From contig NZ_JAWPMM010000001.1 of the NCBI RefSeq assembly GCF_033344935.1, positions 2,280,001 to 2,344,000 on the forward strand: 64,000 nucleotides of DNA, written 5' to 3'. A model generated the notes under the pieces. The model did not search any database, was not told where the DNA came from, and worked only from the letters and a program-made list of their open reading frames with translations. The stretch is from Reichenbachiella sp. Lineage in GTDB: Bacteria; Bacteroidota; Bacteroidia; Cytophagales; Cyclobacteriaceae. Made by a program: the position numbers and the translations under genes. This document shows, in pieces, positions 1 through 9,148 of this stretch. The stretch's first letter is position 1, and every line of letters begins with the position of its first letter.

Positions 1-3000
1 CCTGCCTTACCCCATAAACAGAGAGTACTTTGGTATCATCGCCGGGATTGCCAGAATCCTGAATGTCTGCAGTCAACTGAGACCAGGACAAAGCTGGCCC
101 AATTAGTCCTGAGGAAATTTCTCCTGTGTCATAACTACCATTAATAGTTTCTTTCAAAAAGATCTGTTGCGCATTTTTAGGCATGACGCCAGAGGTGTCA
201 ATTCTTGCAGTACCTGCCGCTAAGTTTTTTGCCCCATACATAATGACCGGTTCGTCGTCTTGAAGTGCATCGAGATTCGTCCTATCAAAACCTAAGGTTT
301 CCAATGCATCTTTAAATGCCCCTGTCCAAGTTGAATAGTCAACCGTACCAAGTGAAAAAATCAGCACTTTGTCATCATTTTCGAGATTATCAATAAATGC
401 CTCCGGGCCGTAAGAAGCGTTACTCATATCCCCCGAAGTATAGTTGAAAATTACTTGTGGTAATACACCACAAATCAACGGTTGCAGTTCATCAAATCCT
501 GGTGGCGACACAGGCTTAAAGGGTACAGTAGATTGTCTTTTAAAGGCAAGGAAATTAATGGAGTTGTTTCTACACCCGGGATCTGCATGGGAGTTGGTAA
601 TGAAGTAGTTTCTATCATTGAGCAAAACTTCGGTGTCTTGATAATCGAAGCTAGGGTGATCGGATCCGTAATTTTGTACTTCAAGTTGTAGTGTAGGTGA
701 CTGAAAACTCCATAGTCCAGTATTCGGATCCAATTCAAGTCCTTCTGATATTGCCTCAGTGAATTGGACAGGATTGGTCTGCGCCCATCCTTCGCCGAGA
801 GTTCTATCTAGAGTAAATGAGCTAGTTGTCCATTCGTCTCCTTCAGTGGGTAGTGGATCTGTAAAACGAGTGCGCCAGTAAAATACTTTGCCATTCGGTA
901 TGTTTCCTTTTTCCTCAAGGTTCACACTAAGCTTACCAATTACCTTCGTGGTTAGCGTTTGACTGATTAAATATTGACTATCGAATGTAGCTGTTGTATC
1001 TATTTCTATATCAAAGGAACGGGTGCCAGCAAGTAAGTTGGAGGATTGAAAATAAAACGCTTGGTTAGGATCTATTTGTACAGATAAGTTACTTGGGAAA
1101 AGATTGAAAGTACTTCCGGATGATAAAAACACATCTATCGATGCTGTATTATTGGTCTTGTCCATTTCATCTATTCTATTGAATGGGTCCAGGTTGATAG
1201 TAAAAGAGTTTAATCCAGAGGCATTGCTCACTTCGTTGTTAATGGTGAATTGAATGGTGTCCTCTCGCAGTACTTGGTCATATAATACAGGTCCATAAAT
1301 TTTAGTGCTCCCATCTGCGAAAGTCCGGATTACTGAAATATCAAAAGTATCTTCCGCATAGATTCCAAAGTTTCGAATATTCATTTCGAGATAAAATGAA
1401 TCTACAGTTGCCAGTAGCTGTGAATTATCAAATGTTTCTGCCTTGATGTAAGCCTCATTGATGTCGTAATCAGGTTTGTCCGGTCCGAATATCTTAACCG
1501 CTGGGTCACCTTGCAAGTTCACTAGTTGAACCTGAGATACCGAAGATTCTGAAGCTCCATAGGTGTTGATGTATCTCGTCGCGGTCTCCTTCTTAATTTC
1601 TCCTACTGATTGGCTAATAAAGAAATCGTCTGTAAAAGCAACGGAATAAAATAGATTGGTATATCTCCTTAAGTTATTGGAAAATGCCACATGGCTGTGT
1701 GCCATGAAACTTAATGCACCGAGGTTAGGGGTGAGAATCCAATCAACACCAAATGATTCATTTTCACTAAAGAAGTCACCTGCCAGACAGCCATTGACCA
1801 TAAAGACAGGGTATTTTCCTTTGTTAGAATATCCGAAGGCAGGGTCTGAAACCTCCCCAATTTCAATGTCAGTAATGCTGCCGCTCGAGTGACCAAAGAA
1901 AGTAACCATCATGACGCCATCATTGATCTCGTCTGAAATATTAATAAACTCTACTGCGCTATTGTTGTTTTTGGATAGCTGCACAGATTCTCCTCCCAAT
2001 AGTTCGCCGTCTGCAATATTTGCAAAACCATCAATATAGGATCGGAAAATATTAAGTTCAGATTCGGTGTTGCCACCACTCAGGTGAACTAAATTTTTTT
2101 GCCTTAATGTATTAAAGGGCAAGGCTTCTTCTTCTATGACTTTATTTAAGTAAGCTTCAATGTGATCCGGCTTGGTAGCATTGATTCTGCCGGTGGCCAA
2201 TACGCCATATCCACTGCCACCATCAAATCCAGTAGAAAAAGGAACATCGGCTCCCGGATAACCATACGTAGGAATGAAATGTCTGGTAGTGGTTAGATCT
2301 GGATCCTGTCGGTAGTAATTGGCTTGAACATTGGAGGCTTTACCAATTAAGAAAAGGAATTCAGGTGTTCCATTGTCATAAACATACTCGCAGAAGTTTT
2401 TAATGGCAATGGGAGAGGGGTTGCCGTAGTTAAATTGATTGAAGATGGTTTCGATGTCAATATCCAGAACCGTATGACCGCCTCCAGAGACTGATTCTCG
2501 GTAGTTCTTATAAGCTGTCACTTGATCTCCCTGACCACTGGTTGTGTTACCTCTCAAATCAGAGTGACTGATCATAAGATAGTTGTAATTCGCAGGGTTA
2601 AAGAAATTGAATGACACTTCCTCAAAAGAGGTAACTGCCTTTAAATCAGATTGAGCAAACAAAGTTCTTTGAATGCCCGTGTTGTCAATAATCGCATTGA
2701 AGGTTCCTGCCCCTTCGTTTGTACCTATTGATATTGGGTTTGATTTTGAGGTAATATCATAAAGGACAATGTTCGAAGGCGCATTAGCTACATCAATGTA
2801 TGACTTATTTCCTCCATTCGTTTTCATCACAAACTGACTACTACTAGCAGAGCTCATGTCATACCCTTTACTGTAATCCACTTTGATATACGAAACAGAA
2901 ACGCGATCTGCTGCACCACCAACTCCATTTACCGTAGCTCTTACAAGCATACTGCCACCCGCCATATCAGTCCAGTTGATCTCTTCTGAAACAAGATAGT

Positions 3001-3793
3001 TTTCATCCGCATCGAAAGTAGCAGTGGATATTTCTCTGAGTGATCCAGAGTTTTGGCCAACTAAAATGGTCACATTGTGACTGTTGTTGTTGCCGCCAAC
3101 TAACATGACTTCTATGGAAGGGTTAATATCATCTTGCACTTGGTCGGATAATCCAGTGATGGTATTATCCAGGTTCTGACCTAAGCTAGCAAAGCTTCCG
3201 GTCCAGCCTTCTCCTCTGTCATAGGTAGGGAGCACTATTTTATTATCAGAGCCGTAGCTTTGTCCTTCATAGTAGGTGTCTGTTTTAAGTAGTAAAGTTT
3301 CATTGATATGATAGTTTTCTGCAGGTAGACCACCTGTGTTGTTTTCCGAAAACTCACTCATTCTAAGACCAGTTACAAGATTGACCTTGTACGTGAGAAA
3401 ATAGGTAGCTGTATCTGAGAAAATATTGTAGTAGGTGTGTGGTTGATTGGTCGGACTATTGTAAAGTTTAGTGTCAGTAGTTCCGTCGTTTTTTTCTGCA
3501 TAAAACTCCAAATAATCAGACGAATCAAAGCTTCCGTCGATTTGCCCTTCGACGTGTATGGCGATTTCTTGCCCCTGGTGATACAACTGAATTCTTCTCG
3601 GATCGACTATAGTCACTGGAAAACCTGATGCCGCTAATTCTGGCTGGGTCATTCGGTAAATTCCATCTTCACCTATTTTGATTTTGAAATACCTCTGATT
3701 GGCATTTAGCCACTCGTTTCCATAAGGTTGTGCCATTGCTGTAGAAAGCAGACACAGAAACACTAAAGTGATATAACACCTATTTCTTATCAT
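1..3793 (-). CDS. porU: PorU-type T9SS signal peptidase/sortase (C25 family), 3' end outside window
   Basis: About 1,264 N-terminal codons are visible and the C-terminus lies beyond base 1. The ATG at 3793 overlaps the end of the upstream porV by 14 bp and begins a signal peptide (IRNRCYITLVFLCLLSTAMAQ). The C25 (gingipain-like) peptidase part carries the catalytic His near residue 635 in GHSSG and Cys near residue 669 in VNGCLAGDFF. In T9SS bacteria PorU is the surface protease that removes the C-terminal sorting domain of cargo and attaches cargo to the cell surface. Adjacency to porV, its docking partner, supports the call. The frame is open throughout, without frameshift. The repeat protein at 11.2 kb carries a tail of the type this enzyme would process. 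Confidence 0.9.
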   Translation of the reverse strand, partial: MIRNRCYITLVFLCLLSTAMAQPYGNEWLNANQRYFKIKIGEDGIYRMTQPELAASGFPVTIVDPRRIQLYHQGQEIAIHVEGQIDGSFDSSDYLEFYAEKNDGTTDTKLYNSPTNQPHTYYNIFSDTATYFLTYKVNLVTGLRMSEFSENNTGGLPAENYHINETLLLKTDTYYEGQSYGSDNKIVLPTYDRGEGWTGSFASLGQNLDNTITGLSDQVQDDINPSIEVMLVGGNNNSHNVTILVGQNSGSLREISTATFDADENYLVSEEINWTDMAGGSMLVRATVNGVGGAADRVSVSYIKVDYSKGYDMSSASSSQFVMKTNGGNKSYIDVANAPSNIVLYDITSKSNPISIGTNEGAGTFNAIIDNTGIQRTLFAQSDLKAVTSFEEVSFNFFNPANYNYLMISHSDLRGNTTSGQGDQVTAYKNYRESVSGGGHTVLDIDIETIFNQFNYGNPSPIAIKNFCEYVYDNGTPEFLFLIGKASNVQANYYRQDPDLTTTRHFIPTYGYPGADVPFSTGFDGGSGYGVLATGRINATKPDHIEAYLNKVIEEEALPFNTLRQKNLVHLSGGNTESELNIFRSYIDGFANIADGELLGGESVQLSKNNNSAVEFINISDEINDGVMMVTFFGHSSGSITDIEIGEVSDPAFGYSNKGKYPVFMVNGCLAGDFFSENESFGVDWILTPNLGALSFMAHSHVAFSNNLRRYTNLFYSVAFTDDFFISQSVGEIKKETATRYINTYGASESSVSQVQLVNLQGDPAVKIFGPDKPDYDINEAYIKAETFDNSQLLATVDSFYLEMNIRNFGIYAEDTFDISVIRTFADGSTKIYGPVLYDQVLREDTIQFTINNEVSNASGLNSFTINLDPFNRIDEMDKTNNTASIDVFLSSGSTFNLFPSNLSVQIDPNQAFYFQSSNLLAGTRSFDIEIDTTATFDSQYLISQTLTTKVIGKLSVNLEEKGNIPNGKVFYWRTRFTDPLPTEGDEWTTSSFTLDRTLGEGWAQTNPVQFTEAISEGLELDPNTGLWSFQSPTLQLEVQNYGSDHPSFDYQDTEVLLNDRNYFITNSHADPGCRNNSINFLAFKRQSTVPFKPVSPPGFDELQPLICGVLPQVIFNYTSGDMSNASYGPEAFIDNLENDDKVLIFSLGTVDYSTWTGAFKDALETLGFDRTNLDALQDDEPVIMYGAKNLAAGTARIDTSGVMPKNAQQIFLKETINGSYDTGEISSGLIGPALSWSQLTADIQDSGNPGDDTKVLSVYGVRQ

Positions 3794-4862
3794 CAAATCC
3801 AAGTTTAAGTGAAATAACATGTGAGTAAGGTGTCTCCGCCTGATCACCAATATCGGTTAATGCGTAATCAATATTAAAATTTTGAAGTTTGACTCCTATA
3901 CCAAAGTTAGGTTGATATACTGTGGATGTGGTACGATCAAAATTTTGGATCTCTTGAAATTGACCTGCTCCGAACCGAATGAAAAATTTTGAAATATAGC
4001 TAGCTTCTATACCCATTTTTGGGTCAATCGAAATAGTATTTGATTTGATTACCGTGTTTCTTTTCCCATCGAAAGTAGTTTCTAAATCCATGGATACGAG
4101 TAGACCGAATTTCTGTTTGATCGTAAATTGGTAGCTAGCGCCAAGGATGGCTCTAGGCAAAGTGATTTCGATTGAGTTTTCTGGTATCACATTGCCCGTC
4201 TGTGTATAAATGTCTGCGACCAATTCTGTATTGTGCGACCAGGAATTGTAGGTTCCAGTGATGTCTTTTAGCATTAAGGCGAGGTTCAACTGTTTGATTG
4301 ACTTGGAGGCGCTGAGATCCAGTCCATACCCCCAGGCGGAGGCGAAATTGCCAGCATGACGGTAGATAATTTTCGCATTACCTCCTATATCTATTCCACC
4401 CAACAAGTCGACTTTTCTAGCATAAGAAAAGAGGAACGCATAATCTGAAGCTGAAAAAAACTGGATGTTGTCATAATTGAGTGCGCCGTTCGCATCATAT
4501 AAAAATCTGGTATCAGGGATGTCATCTATTCCGAATCGAATAACAGTAAAGGCTAAGGCACTTACAGAGTCAATTTGGGTGGCAAAGCCAAGATAGTCGT
4601 AGTTGGCAATCCCTGCAAAATACTGGGCATGCATTAAGGAAACATCGTATTTATATTCCAGCTGTGTTAGCCCTGAAGGGTTCCAATAACCAGCACTTAC
4701 ATCGTTAGCCACGGAGGTAAAGGCACTGGCCATGCCCAATGCACGTGCATTCACTCCAATCGCCAAAAATTCATTGCTGTATTTTGGGGTGTTGGACTGA
4801 GCAAAGGAGTTGGAAATACATAGCCATCCCAAGATGGCGGCAATGACTATTCTCACGTGCAT
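3780..4862 (-). CDS. porV: PorV, T9SS outer-membrane shuttle protein
   Basis: PorV/PorQ-family outer-membrane beta-barrel, about 360 residues. The open frame extends upstream to 5009, but the ATG at 4862 gives a proper signal peptide (MHVRIVIAAILGWLCISNSFAQ), so I choose it; the 49 upstream residues are basic and unlike an export signal. The mature start (NEFLAIGVNARALGMASAF) and the nearby WNPSGL motif are typical of the family. PorV binds the sorting domain of cargo leaving the translocon and delivers it to PorU. It is cotranscribed with porU, whose start codon lies inside its last codons. Family assignment is firm; PorV rather than a paralogue such as PorQ is supported by the porU neighbour. 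Confidence 0.88.
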   Translation of the reverse strand: MHVRIVIAAILGWLCISNSFAQSNTPKYSNEFLAIGVNARALGMASAFTSVANDVSAGYWNPSGLTQLEYKYDVSLMHAQYFAGIANYDYLGFATQIDSVSALAFTVIRFGIDDIPDTRFLYDANGALNYDNIQFFSASDYAFLFSYARKVDLLGGIDIGGNAKIIYRHAGNFASAWGYGLDLSASKSIKQLNLALMLKDITGTYNSWSHNTELVADIYTQTGNVIPENSIEITLPRAILGASYQFTIKQKFGLLVSMDLETTFDGKRNTVIKSNTISIDPKMGIEASYISKFFIRFGAGQFQEIQNFDRTTSTVYQPNFGIGVKLQNFNIDYALTDIGDQAETPYSHVISLKLGFDDKK

Positions 4863-5298
4863 CAATTGAACTATCTGAACAAATCTAAATACTCTCACTT
4901 TGCTATTCAATAATATTCTATGAGTCTGTTGAATTTCTCGTTTGATACCAGATGAATCCGGTTCAAAATTGTAATTGCTTATGAGCTGGTTTGATGGTAT
5001 AACATTCAATTCAATAGAAATATTTATAATTATTCAAATAATTCATTGAACTCAGTAAAGAAAATTAACGAATTGTAATTTTTTTCACCCAGTACTTGGC
5101 CTTGCAAGGTACTATTCCGTATAGAGTTATCAAGGTCAAAAAGAATTTCAAAATTGGAGTCGGATATTACTCAAGTCCGACTCTTTCTAAACTCACAAAA
5201 ATTCAAGACTATGATTATTTTAATTTTTCTCTTGTTCGCACTTGTCTTCCAATTGGTTGGGAGCTTGTTGAGTTGAGCAAAGCCCAAGACAATTGGAT

Positions 5299-5655
5299 AT
5301 GAAGATAGAAAACACACAAGTACAGATGAGAAAGGGCATTCTTGAGTTTTGCATTTTGCAAATTATATCAAGAGGGGAGGTATATGCTTCCGACATGCTC
5401 GAAGAACTCACCTCAGCAAAAATCATGGTAGTAGAAGGTACGTTGTATCCGCTACTTACTCGCCTGAGAAAGGCTGGTTTGGTAGATTACAAATGGGTGG
5501 AATCCAAGTCAGGTCCGCCTAGGAAGTATTATACAATCACTGATGAAGGAACCGAGTTTTTAGGTAAATTAGATGATACCTGGAAAGAATTGGTAACGTC
5601 TACTAAAAAGATCAGTGCTAAAAAGGTATCAAAAACCAAAGCAACCAAATCATGA
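5299..5655 (+). CDS. PadR-family transcriptional regulator
   Basis: A 118-aa winged-helix protein. The PadR core (RKGILEFCILQIISRGEVY, then EGTLYPLLTRLRKAGLV and GPPRKYYTITDEG) fills residues 9-90 and a Lys/Thr/Ser-rich tail follows. A TTG two codons upstream (5293) is possible, but ATG 5299 is the better start. PadR proteins are usually repressors of nearby membrane or stress genes. Here the next large gene encodes a PspC-domain envelope protein in the same direction 77 bp away, so control of that gene is the natural inference. No operator was recognised. Confidence 0.88.
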   Translation: MKIENTQVQMRKGILEFCILQIISRGEVYASDMLEELTSAKIMVVEGTLYPLLTRLRKAGLVDYKWVESKSGPPRKYYTITDEGTEFLGKLDDTWKELVTSTKKISAKKVSKTKATKS

Positions 5656-5726
5656 AAACCATCAACAAAACTATAAACCGAAATTCCCCAATGGGATGCC
5701 ATTCTATTGGATCAAGTATAAATTAA
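5652..5726 (+). CDS. Possible 24-aa small ORF coupled to padR
   Basis: An ATG overlapping the padR stop (ATGA) opens a 24-codon frame (MKTINKTINRNSPMGCHSIG, then SSIN) that ends 6 bp before the PspC gene. The overlap would allow translational coupling between PadR and the PspC protein. It has no recognisable domain and could be only a coupling leader or chance. Conservation in related genomes would decide. Confidence 0.25.
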   Translation: MKTINKTINRNSPMGCHSIGSSIN

Positions 5727-5732
5727 AAGACA

Positions 5733-8270
5733 ATGAAGAAAAATATTAGTATCAATATAAGCGGTATTATTTTTCATATAGAAGAAGATGGATATGCTCA
5801 ATTGAAAGAGTATTTAGAAACCATCAATAACTATTTTTCTAATTATGAAGATAGCGCTGAGATCATTGCAGATATTGAAAGTAGGGTGGCAGAGATATTC
5901 TTGTCGAAGCTGGATGACGGCAAGCAAATCATCAATCATGACGATGTTCAATCATTGATTGATACCATGGGAACCGTAGCCGACTTTGAGGCACTGGAAG
6001 ATGATGAACCTGCTGCAGTAAAAGAAGAACCCACAGCCGAAGAAAAGCAAGAGAAGAAAGAAAAGCAGAAAGAGGAACAACGTGCTCATGATGCCGAGGA
6101 TCCTGGAAAGCAAAAACTTCATCGCGATGAAAAGAGAAAAGTCATCGGAGGTGTAGCTGCTGGTATAGCTTACTATTTCAGTATTGATCCACTCTGGATT
6201 CGTTTGATAGCCGTTTTGCTTTTGCTCAATATATTCTTAAGCTTTATGAGTGGAGCTGTGTTAATCACTTACATCATTCTCTGGATCGTTATTCCAGGGT
6301 CAACCACGCTGGGAGATGATGAGGAGGTCAAAAAGATGTTTCGTGACCCTGACAATCAGGTGTTGGGTGGTGTATCTAGTGGTATAGCGGCTTATTTCGG
6401 AGCTGATGTCACTTTGATTCGATTGATTTTCGTGCTATCCATTTTCCTCGGTGGAACTGGGCTGATTATTTACATCATCTTGTGGATGATTACACCAGTC
6501 GCCAAGTCTCTCACAGACAAAATGCAGATGCAAGGTGAGCCAGTCACCTTGTCTAATATCGAGCACAATGTCAAGAAGAGTTTAAAACAGGAAGAAGGCG
6601 AAGAAAGTGCGATAGCTAAAGTTTTACTTTTTCCATTCCGGTTGATCGCAGCATTGTTTACTGCCTTGGGAGGATTGCTGGGGCCTTTCTCCAGAGTATT
6701 GATGGATGTCGTTAGAGTATTAGCCGGTCTTGTAGTCACTATGATTGGAGTATCTGGTATGATCAGTTTGTTTGTAGCTGCTGGTATTTTACTTGGTTTA
6801 TTCACAGGTTTTGGAGACTGGATTAGCGCTACTTTTTTACCTGCAGGAATATTAGCTGAAAGTGTTTCTGGTTTTACTTTTCTAGCCGTATTCTTGACTG
6901 CCTTCATTCCTTTTTTGGTGTTGTGTTTATTGGGTATTTCAATTGTTACCAAAAGCATGGTTCTTCGTGCACCACTAGGCTGGTCAATTTTTGGTGTATG
7001 GGTCATCTGCCTGATCAGCTTGTCTATCGCTGTACCTAGTGTGGTTGGTGAATTCAGAAATGAAGGTTCATTTCGAGAATCCAGAACTTTTGATTTGGAT
7101 AGATCTGAACCGATTCTTTTGACTTTGGACTATGTAGACTTTAGTGGAATTGATGCAACCAGTTTGAAGTTGCGTGGTCATGAAGACTCTGTGGTCAGAT
7201 TGGATATGAGATATGAAGCACATGGTCGATCTCGTCAGGAAGCAGAAAAGAATGCGCAAATGATAACCTATGAGGTGCGTCAGAAAGCCAATGAACTGAT
7301 TTTTGATTCAGATTATACGTTCAAGAGTAGATCGAAATTTCGAGCACAGGAATTGGATATGACCTTATACATTCCTTACAACCAAAAATTTATCATGGAC
7401 GATGATATGGTTGATATTATCGAGAATACCTTCAATAGAAACGGCTATAGAAATTGGCAAATTACAACTAACAATGAATGGATTTTCACTGAAGAGGGAT
7501 TGGATTGTCTGACTTGTAGCGAGCGATATAATTCCCGAGGTCTACTTGATCGAGGCGACCGGGAGGATGCAAGATCGAAATCAAAATCGAAAAGAAAGGA
7601 AAAGTATAAGGTGAAGTCATACGATGGCGAACCTATGAGCTTTGATATTAGAGATTTTGATGAATTGGAAGTAGGAGGTATTTACAACGTATATATTACG
7701 CAAGGTGATGATTACGCCATCGAAGTAAAAGGCAAAGAACGTTACAAGCAGGATGTATTGATCAAGAAATATGGCAACATTTTGGAAATAGATATGGCAG
7801 GTAGAAAATGGGACATCTTGAAAGATCTAGACGATGAATTTCGACTGGATGTCTTCATTACCATGCCTGGATTAGAAAAAATCAACAGTAAAGGGTTATC
7901 CTATTTCGAACTCAAAGACTTTGAAGTAGATGATTTGGAAATTGATCTTGGTGGAGCTTCTTCAGGCGAAATGAATTTGGAGGCTAGAGAGCTGAAAGTT
8001 TATCTCAATGGTGCCAGTTCCTTGGATTTAGAAGGGGAATCTCAATATCTGGAAGTGGATGTGTCTGGAGCCTCTACGCTTAAGGCCTTCGATCATGAAT
8101 CTGAAACTGTCGAAGTTTCTGCCTCAGGAGCTTCAAATGTCAGAGTGAATGCCAATCGAAGATTGTCTGTAGATGCCAACGGACTAAGCACGGTGAGGTA
8201 TAAAGGTGACGCTGATGTGAATGTGATCAACGAAGATGAATTGAGTACCGTGAAAAGATCTGGTCGATAA
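5733..8270 (+). CDS. Double PspC-domain membrane protein with C-terminal DUF2807 adhesin-like domain
   Basis: An 845-aa multidomain protein. Residues 1-90 form a soluble acidic N-terminus, followed by a Lys/Glu-rich linker (about 95-125). Two PspC domains follow at about 129-189 and 201-257, each with KVIGGV/QVLGGV plus AxYF and an ILW(I/M)-P end. Several more membrane segments lie at about 295-440. A periplasmic or surface part follows, ending in a DUF2807 (head GIN) beta-helical repeat region at about 635-840 with recurring G(A/L)S motifs. PspC proteins are linked to envelope stress, and DUF2807 domains are found in exported Bacteroidota proteins. Function here is unknown. The PadR gene directly upstream probably controls it. 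Confidence 0.8.
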   Translation: MKKNISINISGIIFHIEEDGYAQLKEYLETINNYFSNYEDSAEIIADIESRVAEIFLSKLDDGKQIINHDDVQSLIDTMGTVADFEALEDDEPAAVKEEPTAEEKQEKKEKQKEEQRAHDAEDPGKQKLHRDEKRKVIGGVAAGIAYYFSIDPLWIRLIAVLLLLNIFLSFMSGAVLITYIILWIVIPGSTTLGDDEEVKKMFRDPDNQVLGGVSSGIAAYFGADVTLIRLIFVLSIFLGGTGLIIYIILWMITPVAKSLTDKMQMQGEPVTLSNIEHNVKKSLKQEEGEESAIAKVLLFPFRLIAALFTALGGLLGPFSRVLMDVVRVLAGLVVTMIGVSGMISLFVAAGILLGLFTGFGDWISATFLPAGILAESVSGFTFLAVFLTAFIPFLVLCLLGISIVTKSMVLRAPLGWSIFGVWVICLISLSIAVPSVVGEFRNEGSFRESRTFDLDRSEPILLTLDYVDFSGIDATSLKLRGHEDSVVRLDMRYEAHGRSRQEAEKNAQMITYEVRQKANELIFDSDYTFKSRSKFRAQELDMTLYIPYNQKFIMDDDMVDIIENTFNRNGYRNWQITTNNEWIFTEEGLDCLTCSERYNSRGLLDRGDREDARSKSKSKRKEKYKVKSYDGEPMSFDIRDFDELEVGGIYNVYITQGDDYAIEVKGKERYKQDVLIKKYGNILEIDMAGRKWDILKDLDDEFRLDVFITMPGLEKINSKGLSYFELKDFEVDDLEIDLGGASSGEMNLEARELKVYLNGASSLDLEGESQYLEVDVSGASTLKAFDHESETVEVSASGASNVRVNANRRLSVDANGLSTVRYKGDADVNVINEDELSTVKRSGR

Positions 8271-8299
8271 TAGAAAATTACATTTCAAGTTTATAGTCT

Positions 8300-8338
8300 A
8301 ACCCTGACCAGTTCTACTGCGTCAGGGTTGTTTTTTTA
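8300..8338 (+). terminator. Rho-independent terminator after the PspC gene
   Basis: Perfect 9-bp stem AACCCTGAC / GTCAGGGTT with a 12-nt loop, followed by GTTTTTTTAA. It lies 30 bp after the PspC stop and separates it from the convergent coiled-coil gene. Confidence 0.85.
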
Positions 8339-8360
8339 ACAAGGTTGTTTGAATTAAATC

Positions 8361-9131
8361 TCAATCCAAACTCTGACCAATGATCTCTTCATATGCCTTT
8401 TTTCTGTACTCTTGAATGTCTTTTTTTGACTGAGATAGAAAGCTGTCAGTGTATTTTTTATATTTTGAGGTTTGACTTAGTAATTTTTTAAAGCTCGACA
8501 TTGCAATTTCTTGCGAATCAAATTTTATTAGATCAACCAAGGTAACTGCAGGTTTAGGTTGAGTTGAAGAATTATTTCTCAATTTATCCACAACCTTCTG
8601 ATAGCGTAAAGTTTCACTCTTAAATCCATTTAGCTTTTCGCTAGCTTCAGGGTGATTAATTAACTTTTCCCAACTTAGAAATAATAATGCATCAATTACG
8701 CCCTGATGCGCTTTTTTCAAAAGATCCTCATATTTTTTGCTTGCCTTGTATAAGTCATAATGCAAAGTTCTATCATCTGTTAACTTTTTGAAATCAGAGT
8801 CTATTTCCTTTAGGGCATTTGTGAATTCCTTTTTAATTATATCTGGCTTTTCTTTAAGCTCTTTGCTGAGTTTTTTCAAGCTGGACTCAACCTTTTGCAT
8901 TTCATTTTCAGTATGCTTTACCAGTTCAGCCAATTCTTTATTTCCACCAAGGCTACCACCAAACAATTTCTCTTTCCAGCCTAATTTTTTTGAATGAGAA
9001 TTCAGTTCATTTTTTAAATTTTTTCCTTTCTCCGCAAGAGTATTTTTATCTATTTCAATCTTATTGTATTTTTTGTTCAAAGTAGATATTAAAGTTTGGA
9101 TTCTTTCTTGTTGGTCCTTGTTGTATTCCAT
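8361..9131 (-). CDS. Coiled-coil hypothetical protein
   Basis: A 256-aa protein very rich in Lys, Glu, Leu and Ser, with long heptad-like stretches over about residues 1-130 (LKNELNSHSKKLG, LSKELKEKPDIIKKEFTNAL) and no Cys. There is no signal peptide or membrane segment, so it is probably cytoplasmic. A GG-containing break (KLFGGSLGGNKELAEL) near residue 58 separates two helical hairpins. I do not recognise the family. It stands alone between a terminator and the peroxidase gene, 17 bp downstream of the latter, so it may be cotranscribed with it. Confidence 0.7.
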   Translation of the reverse strand: MEYNKDQQERIQTLISTLNKKYNKIEIDKNTLAEKGKNLKNELNSHSKKLGWKEKLFGGSLGGNKELAELVKHTENEMQKVESSLKKLSKELKEKPDIIKKEFTNALKEIDSDFKKLTDDRTLHYDLYKASKKYEDLLKKAHQGVIDALLFLSWEKLINHPEASEKLNGFKSETLRYQKVVDKLRNNSSTQPKPAVTLVDLIKFDSQEIAMSSFKKLLSQTSKYKKYTDSFLSQSKKDIQEYRKKAYEEIIGQSLD

Positions 9132-9148
9132 GTTTCAAATATATCAAA

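Noticed and set aside
4863-5009. 49-residue extension of PorV
   Set aside because: Would place a signal peptide in mid-protein; ATG 4862 gives a normal one.
6470-7006. 178-aa minus-strand frame inside the PspC gene
   Set aside because: Antisense of the hydrophobic PspC segment; long only because of low stop frequency.
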